A stretch of 64,000 nucleotides of DNA, taken from NCBI GenBank assembly GCA_018292915.2, contig JACVVK020000035.1, positions 222,001 through 286,000 of the forward strand. The letters are read 5' to 3'. The stretch comes from Batillaria attramentaria (lineage: Eukaryota > Mollusca > Gastropoda > Batillariidae). Made by a program: the position numbers and the translations under genes. The first letter of the stretch is position 1, and every line of letters starts with the position of its first letter. Shown here piece after piece: positions 1 to 10,489 of the stretch. The notes beneath the pieces were generated by a model that saw nothing but the letters and a program-made list of their open reading frames with translations, had not been told where the DNA came from and searched no databases.

Positions 1-524
1 GCCAGAAAACTTTGTTTACAATACAATACTCATTATTATTATTATTGTGGAACCCCCCGCCCCCCCCCCCCCCCCCCCCCCCCCACCTCCAACCTGGAAA
101 CATCACTGAAGGGCTTCTTCAAATTCCACCATGGAGTAGTGACGATCAGCTCTATCAGAATGCCAGTTCCCTGCACTCTAATAAGATCTACACGATCCTC
201 ACATTCGGAGGCCTACATGCAGCACTGCAGGACAACAGTCCTGGAGTGGAACGCTCTCCCTGCAGTGACAGTAACATCAGCCACTATGGAGATTGGAGGC
301 CTTCAAATCCAAGATCTAGATCAAGATCTACCCCCACCCCATTCCTTCCGATGATTATCTGGGCTACCTCCGGCATTTCAACGGCAGATCCCCTCAAGCA
401 AAAAAGACGGAACATAGCAGTGACCGACGCGCTTTTTTTTTTTTTCTTTTTTTTTTTTTTGTATGGCTGCTGTTACGCATGAAACTTGGGAGATGCAGAA
501 AAAGTGAACTAAAAGTTGGCGTAC
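1..524. other. Gene-poor left edge, poly-C and poly-T tracts
   Basis: No complete gene is visible. The stretch holds an interrupted C run at about 54-84 and a T-rich run at about 431-461. It probably contains the first intron of the minus-strand gene whose first exon ends at 525, and no convincing second exon was found. A possible retroelement relic at 90-330 is listed separately. Confidence 0.5.
90..330 (+). mobile_element. Possible relic of a non-LTR retrotransposon reverse transcriptase C-terminus
   Basis: One plus-strand frame reads RTTVLEWNALPAVTVTSA. This resembles the EWNxLP motif near the C-terminal end of many invertebrate non-LTR reverse transcriptases. The frame is short, and nothing else of the enzyme is visible on either side, so this is at most a degenerate 3' fragment. 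The motif is seen in the sequence; the family assignment is inference. Confidence 0.2.
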
Positions 525-672
525 CGTTAATAAATTCCAGCACATCATTGTCAAAATAATGATTCTCTAGAATCTTCTCCCATACAAATTTGGTATCGAA
601 CTCCAACGCCCACCGATGACAGATGATGATCGCTTGATGATCCACAGGTCGTTCGTCTTCGTCTGGCGCCAT
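525..672 (-). CDS. Putative first coding exon of a CARD-like (death-fold) protein
   Basis: On the minus strand an ATG at 672 opens a 49-codon frame that ends at a plausible donor (ATTAACG|gtacgc, last base 525, phase 1). The peptide starts MAPDEDERPVDHQAI, followed by HRWALEFDTKFVWEKIL and DNDVLEFIN. The order of helix-1 HRxALExD, a hydrophobic second helix and an acidic third helix matches the N-terminal half of caspase recruitment domains such as those of Apaf-1 and initiator caspases. CARDs mediate homotypic assembly in apoptotic or innate immune complexes. The rest of the gene lies outside the window or in an exon I cannot see. It could instead be another helical N-terminus. Its start is 200 bp from the BBS5 start in the opposite direction, so the two may share a promoter. 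Confidence 0.4.
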
Positions 673-872
673 TTTTTTTCAAAGCGCTTGAGCGAGTGAC
701 TCCCCTTAGGCGCTTTAACATTTTAAAACTGTCTTTTTTCCTTTTATTTTATCTGCATCGAAGCAGAATTACATTATTAGTAGCTGAAATAGCCACAAAA
801 CAATTTCTGCGCAAGTATCTTAACACTACGAAACTCTCGCTTTTGCGTGATCAGCTGCATAGTAGCGTCAAA
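673..872. promoter_or_regulatory. Putative bidirectional promoter, CARD-like gene / BBS5
   Basis: These 200 bp separate two divergent start codons and must hold both 5' UTRs and core promoters if the minus-strand exon is real. A 7-bp inverted repeat, AAAGCGC/GCGCTTT, flanks a GAGCGAGTGACTCC segment near 679-715. I found no clear TATA box. I also found no clear RFX X-box, which is the usual element of ciliary genes. Confidence 0.35.
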
Positions 873-3800
873 ATGGCTGCCGACGCGCTCTGGGAAGATC
901 GAGATGTTCGCTTTGATATTAACTCCCAGTGAGAATACACTTTTAATCGCTTTATCGTAACCACGTACAGAATTGGCATTTAAAATGTGTTTTTTTTACA
1001 CTCCCAAGAAAATCAGCCATTCTCCAAATCTTGCCTTTTGGTATACAGCTTTCTTGACGTCTTCATATTCGGTAATGTAGGCTTCAAGTTCCCTGCCGGT
1101 GGTATGGTTTTTAGATGGCTGGGAATTTCTTTTACCTTTCATGGGCTAAGTTCTTACTCCAAATGGGCAGAAGGTCACCAAGGTAATGTTTGTACAGAGG
1201 GGATTTGGGGAAAATAGTTTTGGATTTGAAATGCCGGCTGGACTTGCCTCCCCCAGTGTCCATAATCTTAGCAACATCAGTATATTATATATAATATATA
1301 TGGCTAGAATAGTTAGACCTTAAAATTTAGGTTGGATTTTCAATAGCAATTATTGTACCAGGTACCCTGCTGCATGGCATGAACATTGAGTTTGCTTTCC
1401 TCTAGTCTTACAAAAGTTTGACGCCGCTTGTCACCAGACAAATGCGCATGCGGCCTGGAGAGAAGATGATAGACAGGCTGGATGCTGTAGAAGACACTAA
1501 AGGCAACAATGGAGACAGAGGTAAAATGTATTACAGGCTGGGGAATTTCCAGTCATTTGGTGGTTTTAGCCAAATTTCCTTTTCTTTCAGAAAAAAAAGA
1601 GTTTCAGCCAAAGAAAAGGAAGGGAGAAAACAAGGTTGCACACATGGTAATGTATCATGGTACATGTAATACAATATGGGACAGTCTAACTTAACCTTCC
1701 GGCTACGTCGCTAAAAAACTTCTTAGTCCTACATCGTGTGAAACAACTTACCCATGGTTTTTAAATAGGTAATTTTCGACTTATTCCTAGTCCTACGTCG
1801 TGGGAAACAAATTATCAATGGTTTTTATGTAGGCAGATTGCAGCTTATTCCTAGTCCTACATCGTGGGAAACAAATTACCCATGGTTTTTAGAAAGGTAA
1901 ATTTCAACTTATTCCTAGTCCTACATTGTGGGAAACAAATTACCCATGGTTTTTATATCTATAGGCAATTCACAACTTATTCTTTAATTACTCTGCTAAT
2001 TACAAGTTAAACAACACAATTTTTGGCATGAACATAGTCAAACCATTTATTGACAAAGTCATGAGACGTGCGTGTCAGTAGCATGGCAGTATTTTACTTT
2101 TGGGTGCCATGAGATGATACTAAAAATGCCTTTCAAAGTGTTAAAATTTGTTTTCTGAAGTAAGTCATTGCACCTGTGGACCCCCCATAGGGCACTGCCT
2201 CTGCACCCTGGTCTAGGTTTCAGTCTTTTTACCCCTCAGCAATTCCCCAGCCTGGTATTACTGTCTTGTATCTTTTGTCAGTATTATTGTAAGGCGCTCA
2301 GAGTCCATGGCAGTGTTTGTTTCACACTAAACAAAAATTATTGTTAAAAAGTATTGTATCATTGCTACCTTTTGAGTTTTGTAAAATTGTGCATGTGTGT
2401 GTGTGTGCGCATGTGCACACATGCACTTAGCAGCAGAAAAACAGAATATCTCATTTTGAATGTTTTTAAGATGTATAATTCGTAGCATGGTGGTCAGCTA
2501 AATGGTGACACTATCTGACTGTATTGCAGGGCGCTTGCTTGTTACTAACTTGAGGATCATCTGGCATTCTCTAGCAATTCCTCGGGCAAATCTCTGTAAG
2601 TTACCATTTAAATATTAACTCTTTGACGACGGAGCGCAATTTCTCAGAAAGTGCGCTCCGTCGTCAAAGAGTTAAAGCCTTGTCATTCAGAGTAAACATG
2701 GCGTTCTGTTCTAGAACAAGTTTCAGTTAATGATACTTTCTGTCAAGAGAACAAATTATGATACAGAGGTGATAATAATCCAATGTACACTGACTGTTAG
2801 ATTTTTATCTTCTTCTCCTGTATGTAGAACTTTGTGTGTAGTTGTCATAATCTGCGTTATAAGTTCTCTTATACACCAAATCTTAAATGTCAGCGATACC
2901 TGTCTGTTTTCTGTATTAATCATTTGAATACATACAATACAATGTACAGTACTGGTTCAAGCTATCAAGGAAATATAAAGAACGAACAAACAGACAAACA
3001 AAAAAACAACAACAAAATCCCAGGTTAGGCATCTGAAATAAAAGATGAAAAGAACTTTATATTGTGCTCCCATAATTGTGAAATAAATGTTCTGTGTTTT
3101 CTTTGCTTCTGCATAGCCATTGGCTTCAACTGTGTAATCAACATTTCAACAAGGACAGCACAGTCTGTGAGTGAACAACCTTTATGGCATTAAATTCATG
3201 ATAAAAGGACTTGTTTTGTTGCTGTCATTGTTGTAAGTCTGGCTCTCTTGGTGAAATGTCAATGTCCTTGGTGGTTCAAACTAAATATCAAAAGAGTTTT
3301 AAAATGTGCATGGTGAAGGATTGTATGAATCTGCTGAAAGTCTGGTGAATCTGTCAAGAGTAAAAAAGAAAGCGTTAAAAAAATGACAACCTTAATGCCA
3401 TAGCAGTCTAGCTGTATCAGTTATTCATGTAGTGTGTATGTGCTTGGGATTCCCTGCTGTATTAAACTCACATCTTTATATTTTTCTGTTTATTTGCAGA
3501 AACTAAGAGGCACAGTGGAGGCGTTATATGTGCTGTGCAAGTGCAATAACACTCGCTTTGAGTTCATCTTCACAAATCTTGTAAGAAATATTCAGACCTG
3601 CATTTTGGTCTGTTTGGTTGCTTATCTGTTTCTTACTAATCTCTGTCATTGTTTAGAGTAGTGCCACATAATCTGTGTATCAAGGGACCAGGCAGATAGT
3701 TTGTATACATACATGTATGTGATTATCTGCTTTATTATGTAGAGTTTTGGCTGTTTTGTCTGAAACTTCAGGTCACACTCTACTTTTTTACTGTATGATT

Positions 3801-3967
3801 ACAGATTCCAGGGTCCCCTCGTCTTTTCACCTCAGTAATTTCCGTTCACAGGTACAGTCTCTTTGAGCACTCCCACTCCCTCTTTACCCCATCTCCAAAC
3901 CTCCATGCCAGCACACACACAGACACACACACACACACAGACACACACACACAGACACAGACACAGA

Positions 3968-4023
<56 letters not shown>

Positions 4024-7000
4024 TTATTTTCTCTGCCTTATTTTGTTTGCTGATTGTGGAAGACATTTTCTTACACACATAAAATTTATATTGCTGACTT
4101 GATATTGCAGGGCGTATGAGACATCCAAACTGTACCGTGATCTGAAACTACGAGGGGCTCTCATCCAGAACAAACAGCTTCGCCTGCTGCCTCAAGAACA
4201 GGTGTATGACAAGGTCAACGGTGTGTGGAACCTTTCCAGTGACCAGGTGAGTTACTCTCTTTGTGCCCACAGTCTGTCACTGTTGTTTACTCGCACACAG
4301 TTAGAATCACGCACAAGAGGAGTAACCTATGCAGCTGTACAGGCTGGGGAATTTTCAGTCATTTGGCATTTTTCAGCCATGAAAATTTCCTGTCCTTTCA
4401 GCCCAAAATATCTGTGTTTCAGCCAAAGGAAAGGAAGAAGGAAAAAGCACACACTTCCATGATACATGTAATGCCACATGGGACAGTCTAACTTCATTTT
4501 TGAAGACTTGCATGTCAGTATCAAGGCAGTATTTTACATTTGGATGCCAGGAGAGGCAACTAAATGCCTTAAAATGCTAATTTTTTTCTCTCTTTAGTGC
4601 GGGCACCGCCCTTGTGTTCCCTCAGCATGGCTTTGCCTCTGCACCCCAGCCTAGGTTTTCAGTCTTATTTCCCTCAGCAATTCGAGAGCCTGAACTGTAC
4701 TTACCAAGTGCCACCCTCAGTTATTTCAGCCCTAGCACTTCCGTAGATGTGTGGGGAAAGGGGGGGGGGGGGGGGGTGTAGTCTGTCAAGTGTTACTTTG
4801 GGACTGGTGGCCAGGCTTACCTGTTACACTTACAGTTTTGTCAGTCACCACCATGCTGAACTCTTGCCCAGTGTATTGGGGTGGTCAGTGGTCTAGTGGT
4901 TAAGACTTGGCTACCAATGCGAGAGGTCAGATTTGAGTCACACTTGGGGCAAAGAATTTTCCCTTCTCGGATGTGGCACCAATCATTCGGGCCAATCTTT
5001 TGGAGTTCTCTCCGGGTGTTCTGGCTTCCTTCCCCCCAGGGCGCTTTGAGCCAGTTCAAGAAATTGGGTAAAGCGCCTACATAGTACACGGTGGTGGTGG
5101 TTCTGTGTAGCAATCGTACATGTACTACATGTATTTTCTTCTTTTGGGGGGAGCGGAAAACTCAAGCCTGAAATTATTTGCAGGGTGACAGGCCTAACCA
5201 CATCATAATTGACTTTCATACCATAATGTAAACATAAATTTTAAATTTAAACTGTTATGATGCTTGTCTTGCAGGGTAATCTTGGTACCTACTACATCAC
5301 CAACGTGCGCCTTGTGTGGCACGCCAACATCAATGAGTCGTTCAACGTCAGCATCCCATACCTCCAGATGGTCAGTGTCCCTCATTTGCTTTGTCATTTA
5401 CTCCATGAAATGTGCATCTGTCAGGAAAGAAAAGTTGTAGGAAGGAAACATATCATCAGTCACTTTCCATATTTATAAATAATCATAAGTATGATATTTG
5501 TGTTCTATAGTGAATCTGGGAATCAGAATTTGCTTACCTGTGTTGTAGTCTTAATTCCTTGTTGCTGCTTTAGTATTAGTTTTAATTTTTCTTCCTGTTT
5601 TTTTTGTTTGTCTTTTTTTATAGATATTTGTTTATTTTTGTCTGCTTTTGATTTATCAACAGAAAAATGTGAAAATCAGAGATTCCAAGTTTGGTGTTGC
5701 CCTTGTTGTGGAGACTTCAGCCATGGTAAAGACTTGGAAAACAACAAAAATACAAAATAAACCACCACCACCCACAACAACTGTCAACAACAACAACAAC
5801 AAAACAAACAGAAGCATCATCAACAGCAACCACAACAAATGCAAAATAAGAACAACAGCAAGGTTTTTTTTTATGTTATGTGTAGTTTATGCACTCGCCC
5901 TGAGCTCTTGTGAGATGGGGCGCCACAAATACCCTTTATTATTATTACATGTATTATAATATTTTGCTTGCCTGAAATTTGAGATGGGTCTCTTCAGAAC
6001 TAAGATGTTCAAAGAATGCCATTAAAGTAGATATATATAATAATTTTGTTATGGACATTTTTGACTATATATGAGAAATGTAGCGACAATGAGAATTGGA
6101 GGGCTGTGCACAAACTTCAGATAACTGTTGCTTTGATATCACACAGAGTGGCGGCTACGTTCTCGGATTCCGCATTGACCCTCCCGAAAAACTGCAGCAG
6201 ATCGCAAAGGAGATACAGAACCTGCATCGTGTCTACAGCTCATGTCCTATATTCGGTGTGGAATTTGAGACAGAAGAAAAGGTGTGCTGTGCATTTTGTA
6301 AATCTGGTGTAATTCACTTCTCTTTCGAGACATCTGCATAATCTTATAAGTGATATGGTATATCCCTTTTGCATCAGTAACCGATCACAACTAATAATAT
6401 AAGTGGTTATCATAGAATTTTAAATAATGAGAATAGAATAAGAATGCTGTAGTGTCTGTAAGTGTCTGGTTCACACTGCATTCATAAGTACTGTATGTCT
6501 TTTGTGGTGCATTATTAGTTGTGCAGTAACATATATATGTTACAGCTTTATTTATTGTAGTGTATTTGCAGTGGCTTATTCTGTTTATCACATAACATTC
6601 CTGTACCACTTAAGTTATGGCGATTCCCCATTCTTCTGATTCTCCTCCCACTGCATGATTTTAGTGTGCATAATAGCGTAAGGTTCTAACTCAGGCTTTC
6701 TTTCTTTTATGATTTAAGTGCTTATAATACAAACAAATGATGCCTGAACTGAGCCTCCAGTTTTCAGTATTTGGTGCATATTTTGACGTGGAGTGGGTAT
6801 GAACTGAGAAAAAAAAAAAAAAAAAAACTGTTAATGAGCACTGCATAGTATAGTCTTTGTCCTTTGTCTGTAGCCTCAGAGTATCGAGGAGCTGACAACA
6901 GAAGCTGTGCAAGATGATGTGGAGATTGAAAATGACTCCGGAACTGACGCTTTTGCTGTAAGTCTCGGCAAACCTTGACCTCTGACCTGTGGTTTACTAC

Positions 7001-7491
7001 AATAATAATAGATACAATAATAATAATAAAAATAATAAGTGCATTAATCAATATTTGGCTCAAAGTGCCGCGAGCGAAACCCAGCCCATAATTATGCTCA
7101 AGTAAATCACACGCATTCTCTCACACACTGGACATGAACACATTACAATCACCTGGTGCGAAGGGCAAGATCAGCAATTTAAGTTTTGGAATTTTAAAAT
7201 TGCATATAATTTTTAATTTTAAAGCACCTTTACCTTGGGACATTTTGTGGGTGACCTTGAATGTTTATTAACCTATCAGTCAATCACACTTTTTTTATCC
7301 TGAAGCTGGGAAATTCACAACACAAGTTTTGTGGCTGATTCATCTCCTGTGCAATCTGTCGACAGGCCTACTTCGCCGATGGCAGCAAAGAGAGGGACAG
7401 AGACCCTGTGTACTCGGAGGAGCTGGGGTTGGCAGTAGAAAAGCTGAAAGATGGCTTCACTCTCTCCGGACTCTGGGAGGTCATGACATAA
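873..7491 (+). CDS. BBS5: BBSome subunit BBS5 (Bardet-Biedl syndrome 5 protein), 12 exons
   Basis: Exons: 873-928, 1438-1520, 2530-2595, 3117-3166, 3500-3580, 3805-3851, 4111-4246, 5275-5370, 5663-5725, 6147-6281, 6874-6957, 7366-7491 (TAA). All junctions are GT-AG and phases agree, giving 340 residues; the human protein is 341. Recognisable blocks are [77 protein letters not shown] and [16 protein letters not shown]. The two repeats with the LLVTNLRxxWH and YYITNVRxVWH signatures are the tandem PH-like (DM16) modules, about residues 30-140 and 155-260. The family binds phosphoinositides and forms part of the BBSome, the coat-like complex that moves membrane proteins in cilia at the basal body and ciliary membrane. 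The frame has no breaks, unlike the next two genes. Introns carry several transposons. Confidence 0.97.
1534..2254. mobile_element. MITE-like element A, copy 1 (BBS5 intron 2), enlarged by a tandem repeat
   Basis: The ends are a 14-bp inverted repeat, CAGGCTGGGGAATT at the left and AATTCCCCAGCCTG at the right. Both sides are flanked by the direct repeat GTATTA (1528-1533 and 2255-2260), a 6-bp target duplication. The flanks of the element (about 1534-1695 and 2060-2254) match copy 2 at 4340-4692. The middle, absent from copy 2, holds a 64-bp tandem repeat. No coding capacity is visible. Confidence 0.75.
1719..1976. repeat. 64-bp tandem repeat, four units
   Basis: Units begin near 1719, 1781, 1845 and 1909. 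Each holds TTATTCCTAGTCCTAC, then TGGGAAACAAATTA and an (A/C)CATGGTTTTTA block. Unit lengths are about 62, 64, 64 and 68 bp with a few substitutions. The array lies inside transposon-like element A copy 1 and is missing from copy 2. Confidence 0.85.
2615..2675. repeat. Near-perfect 61-bp palindrome bounded by TTAA
   Basis: Arms 2615-2638 and 2652-2675 are 24-bp perfect inverted copies starting TTAACTCTTTGACGACGG. The central 13 bases also pair (TTTCT c AGAAA) apart from one mismatch, so the whole segment can fold into one hairpin. It begins 20 bp after the BBS5 exon 3 donor. Its ends resemble those of the TTAA-bounded elements listed further on. Confidence 0.9.
3912..4020. repeat. (CA)n microsatellite
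   Basis: About 110 bp of CA dinucleotides interrupted by CAGA units, in BBS5 intron 6. Confidence 0.95.
4340..4692. mobile_element. MITE-like element A, copy 2 (BBS5 intron 7)
   Basis: It starts CAGGCTGGGGAATTTTCAGT and ends AATTCGAGAGCCTG, a partly decayed form of the copy 1 terminus. Flanks are AGCTGTA on the left (4333-4339) and AACTGTA on the right (4693-4699), a likely 6-7 bp target duplication with one change. The interior matches copy 1 on both sides of that copy's tandem array. It has no coding capacity. Confidence 0.7.
4883..5090 (+). mobile_element. tRNA-derived SINE (family S2), plus orientation
   Basis: The head reads TGGTCTAGTGGTTAAGACTT followed by a decayed B box (GATTTGAGTCAC), as in RNA polymerase III promoters of tRNA origin. 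The tail reads GCGCTTTGAGCCAGTTCAAG and ends near AAGCGCCTACATAG. A longer reverse copy is at 14505-14958. Confidence 0.65.
7058..7205 (-). mobile_element. Partial SINE of family S2, minus orientation
   Basis: It shares TCACACGCATTCTCTCACAC and the following GAACACATTACAATC block with the 14.5-kb copy. It lacks the tRNA-like head. It lies in BBS5 intron 11. Confidence 0.6.
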
Positions 7492-8563
7492 CTCTGAAGC
7501 CTGGGCTAGAGTCACCTGGTTCCGAGTCTCTCAGTTGTTGACATTCCATCTAGCGGCACCGTGTTACACTACGTTCAGGAGAAGTCTCAGTATTTTGATA
7601 TGTGTCTGTGATAGTTGTCTTGGCTAGCAACCTATAAGTCTGTATTAAGTGAGGTAAATTCAGTTTAATTTTTATCTCCTGTCGTCTGATTCACACTGTA
7701 GGAAGGTAAGCTAGGGTTTAGCTCTTAAGAGCCCGATCACCCCCTGCCCATTATATGATGACCTCTTAAAAAGAACCTCTGTACACCAGTAGGGAGGGGA
7801 GCCAGGGTGGCGGAATGGTAGAGCGTTGGGCTTCTAATGCTCGGGTCGTGAGTTCGTATCCCGGCTGGGGCAAAATATTTGTGCTGGCTTTCTCATCGTT
7901 GCCCCGTCGTTGATATCACCCGTATGCGGTGGAAAAGGATGTTAAACCCACGGAGCCTCTTCAAGCCACTATTATGCAAGGTGTGCGCATTCACTGCTAG
8001 GCCAGAGACCGCTGCAGATTGCATAATAACTGGCTTGAAGTGGCTTCCAGTGATCTGAAGATTTCAAACAAAATTGCGATTTCTGCATGGGCTTTCAAGA
8101 GTTAACGTCCCGGCCACAAGAGTGATTGGAGACGGCCCTAACAGGCAGGTTATGGCTGGAAGGGACAGATATTCTTGGAGGAACACACTTTGGGGCCTCT
8201 TATCTGATGTATCCTTGACTGTGACGGACGTGTTAAACAGCTGAGTCTCTGCAACTTTCAAATAACATGTATTCAGTCGTCTGCCATGCAAGCATGACTG
8301 TATGTTATATCATGAAGTGCATGTGTGTGGATGGTTTGGTGCCACAGAGGTACATTGTTTCATTGTGTGTATATATATATTATGTCTGTATATCTGTGCT
8401 GAAAAGCTCCTGCCTAGGCTTTAGATCCTGTTGAATGTGATGAAACTTATTGTTTTATTCCGTCCAAATTTCTGCATCTTGCGAATTTTTCTGCATCATC
8501 ATCATTATCATCTAAGCTTGCACGTGCACACACACACGCACACACACACACCAAAACACACAC

Positions 8564-8615
<52 letters not shown>

Positions 8616-8785
8616 GAGAGAGTGAAAGAGATTATTTGCAATGCTTAAGTGTAGCGTGTGTATACAATGTTTACTGACATGTTGCAATTATTGTTTGTAC
8701 AATGTAATGTACAGTGTAGTTGAAAAGTGCTGGTAAAGTTGGTATAAACTGTATACGAGTTGGAATAAAGATCTGTGATCACTGG
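7492..8785 (+). other. Probable BBS5 3' UTR with candidate poly(A) signal
   Basis: After the BBS5 stop there is no further exon. The first clear AATAAA on the plus strand is at 8764-8769, so the transcript may end near 8785. The stretch holds a SINE at 7804-7951 and a CA array at 8525-8612. Confidence 0.4.
7804..7951 (+). mobile_element. tRNA-derived SINE (family S1)
   Basis: The head reads GGTGGCGGAATGGTAGAGCG (A box), then GAGTTCGTATCCCGGC (B box). The body ends GTGGAAAAGGATGTTAAACC. The direct repeat GGAGCC flanks both ends (7798-7803 and 7952-7957). The same tail occurs as a 38-bp fossil at 23573-23610. Confidence 0.7.
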
Positions 8786-8932
8786 ATCCTTACAGTCAAA
8801 TTGTTAAATTGTTTCACTCCTAATCCTTATGCTTACAAGATGCAGGGAGCAAGCACACACACACACACACACACACACGCACGCACACACACACACACAC
8901 ACACACACCTCCACACACACACACACACACAC
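8525..8932. repeat. Two (CA)n microsatellites
   Basis: CA arrays occupy about 8525-8612 and 8854-8932, separated by unique sequence around the BBS5 poly(A) signal. Confidence 0.9.
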
Positions 8933-9065
8933 TGATGATCTTGCAACATCAACTAAAATGCACATGAAAACAAAATTCACATTGCAGTGCACAGTTACCG
9001 TCCCATATATATAGAAAATATGCACAATGTATAATGTTGATGATTTTTTTTGGTTTTTTTTTTTG

Positions 9066-9225
9066 TTACTACTTTATTATCCCTTTTGGGAAATTCGGGC
9101 TGCTTCCCCTGGGGAAGCGCGTCGCCGCGGTGCAGCGCCACCCAATACCAATCCTCTTTTTTTTTTACGATGTTGCTGGGGGAGGAAAGCCGGATAACCC
9201 GGAGAGAACCCCCCGTATCGTACTG
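9066..9225 (-). mobile_element. Partial SINE, family S5
   Basis: It holds TTTATTATCCCTTTTGGGAA, a GC-rich hairpin around CTTCCCCTGGGGAAG, GCAGCGCCACCCAAT and GGGGGAGGAAAGCC. The same blocks occur at 16140-16440 and 27585-27670. This copy lacks the tRNA-like head seen at 16.4 kb. Confidence 0.6.
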
Positions 9226-9522
9226 ACAATTACAATACACACTCTCAGGTAACCACGCAGGCCTGACTCCTATGAACACTGGTGAACTGTAAACACTATC
9301 TGAATCAGTGACCATAACACACTGTACACAAATATTCCAACTACATGTACTGCAAGGCATACCGGTGGTGATGGAATGCAGTGCGTACCAGTAACTGCAC
9401 ATTGATGACAGCAAGCCAAACCAACAGCTGCAGGCAGGTTGTGACAGACAGTGTCAGCACATGTTTTCATTTGCAGACGGGCATGTATGGGGCAAGGCTG
9501 AAAACATAATATACCGTATACC

Positions 9523-9629
9523 GTCAAGTCAAGTCAAAATACTTTATTTATCCCCGTAGGGCAATTCATGCGGGCGAGCATAAGACACATAAAGAAGTTA
9601 AGATCACTAAATTCATATAATTGTACACA

Positions 9630-9698
<69 letters not shown>
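9523..9698. repeat. Retroelement-like tail and (CT)n(CA)n microsatellite
   Basis: The segment starts with TCAAGTCAAG and ACTTTATTTATCCCCGTAGG, a form typical of the 3' end of invertebrate SINEs or LINEs read in reverse. A CT array (about 9630-9670) then runs into a CA array (9670-9698). Confidence 0.55.
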
Positions 9699-9700
<2 letters not shown>

Positions 9701-10160
9701 CCTGCACTTGGTGACTAACCGGAGAATTATACATTTATACATTGTACATAATACATTTCGTGGAACATGGAATATTATTGTGTAAATAGAAAGAACACCC
9801 AAGATACAAATACTCAAAGCAAACATATAATCTTTATTTTTATCCATATATTTTTATCTCTTCTTCTTCTAACGATTTGCTGGCCACAAAAGTCGTATGC
9901 AGCAATACTATCCTTTCAGCAGCATACCCTTGAGCTACCTTGGCTAGAGCGGTGAGTTGCCCGAGAGGCAGCGGAGAGAGCCGAACACTTCTCGGAAGTG
10001 GTCATTTGTGGGACAAAGGTTAGAGGTCAAAGGTTATGTGCATCCTGTAATGGGGACACAGGGCAGATGCAAAATACTACGGTTTCAATGAGACGGACAG
10101 GCCATGACTGAACGACAGCTTTGTCATCGACTGCAACATTCAAGCTGCTGATTGCTGAAC

Positions 10161-10449
10161 ATGGCAGAAACCTCCAAAATCCGTAAGTCACGGCATGACT
10201 GTGCGTTGTGTGTTGTTTTACGTCAGCCTACAGGGAAGTTTATGCTTATCTTTGAGTGCTGTGCATCAGTGAATCAGGTTTCACAAGACGTATTTTGCTG
10301 TTATTGCCAGCATCGTCAGTTAAATTCTTTCTTTGCTGTTACAGTCAACGCGACATGCATGGTTTATGTGTACGTGCAATCGATATGGCTAATTGAACTA
10401 ATTCATGTGAATTGTGTAATTGATATGGGTGATTGAACAAATTCCTCTC

Positions 10450-10489
<40 letters not shown>

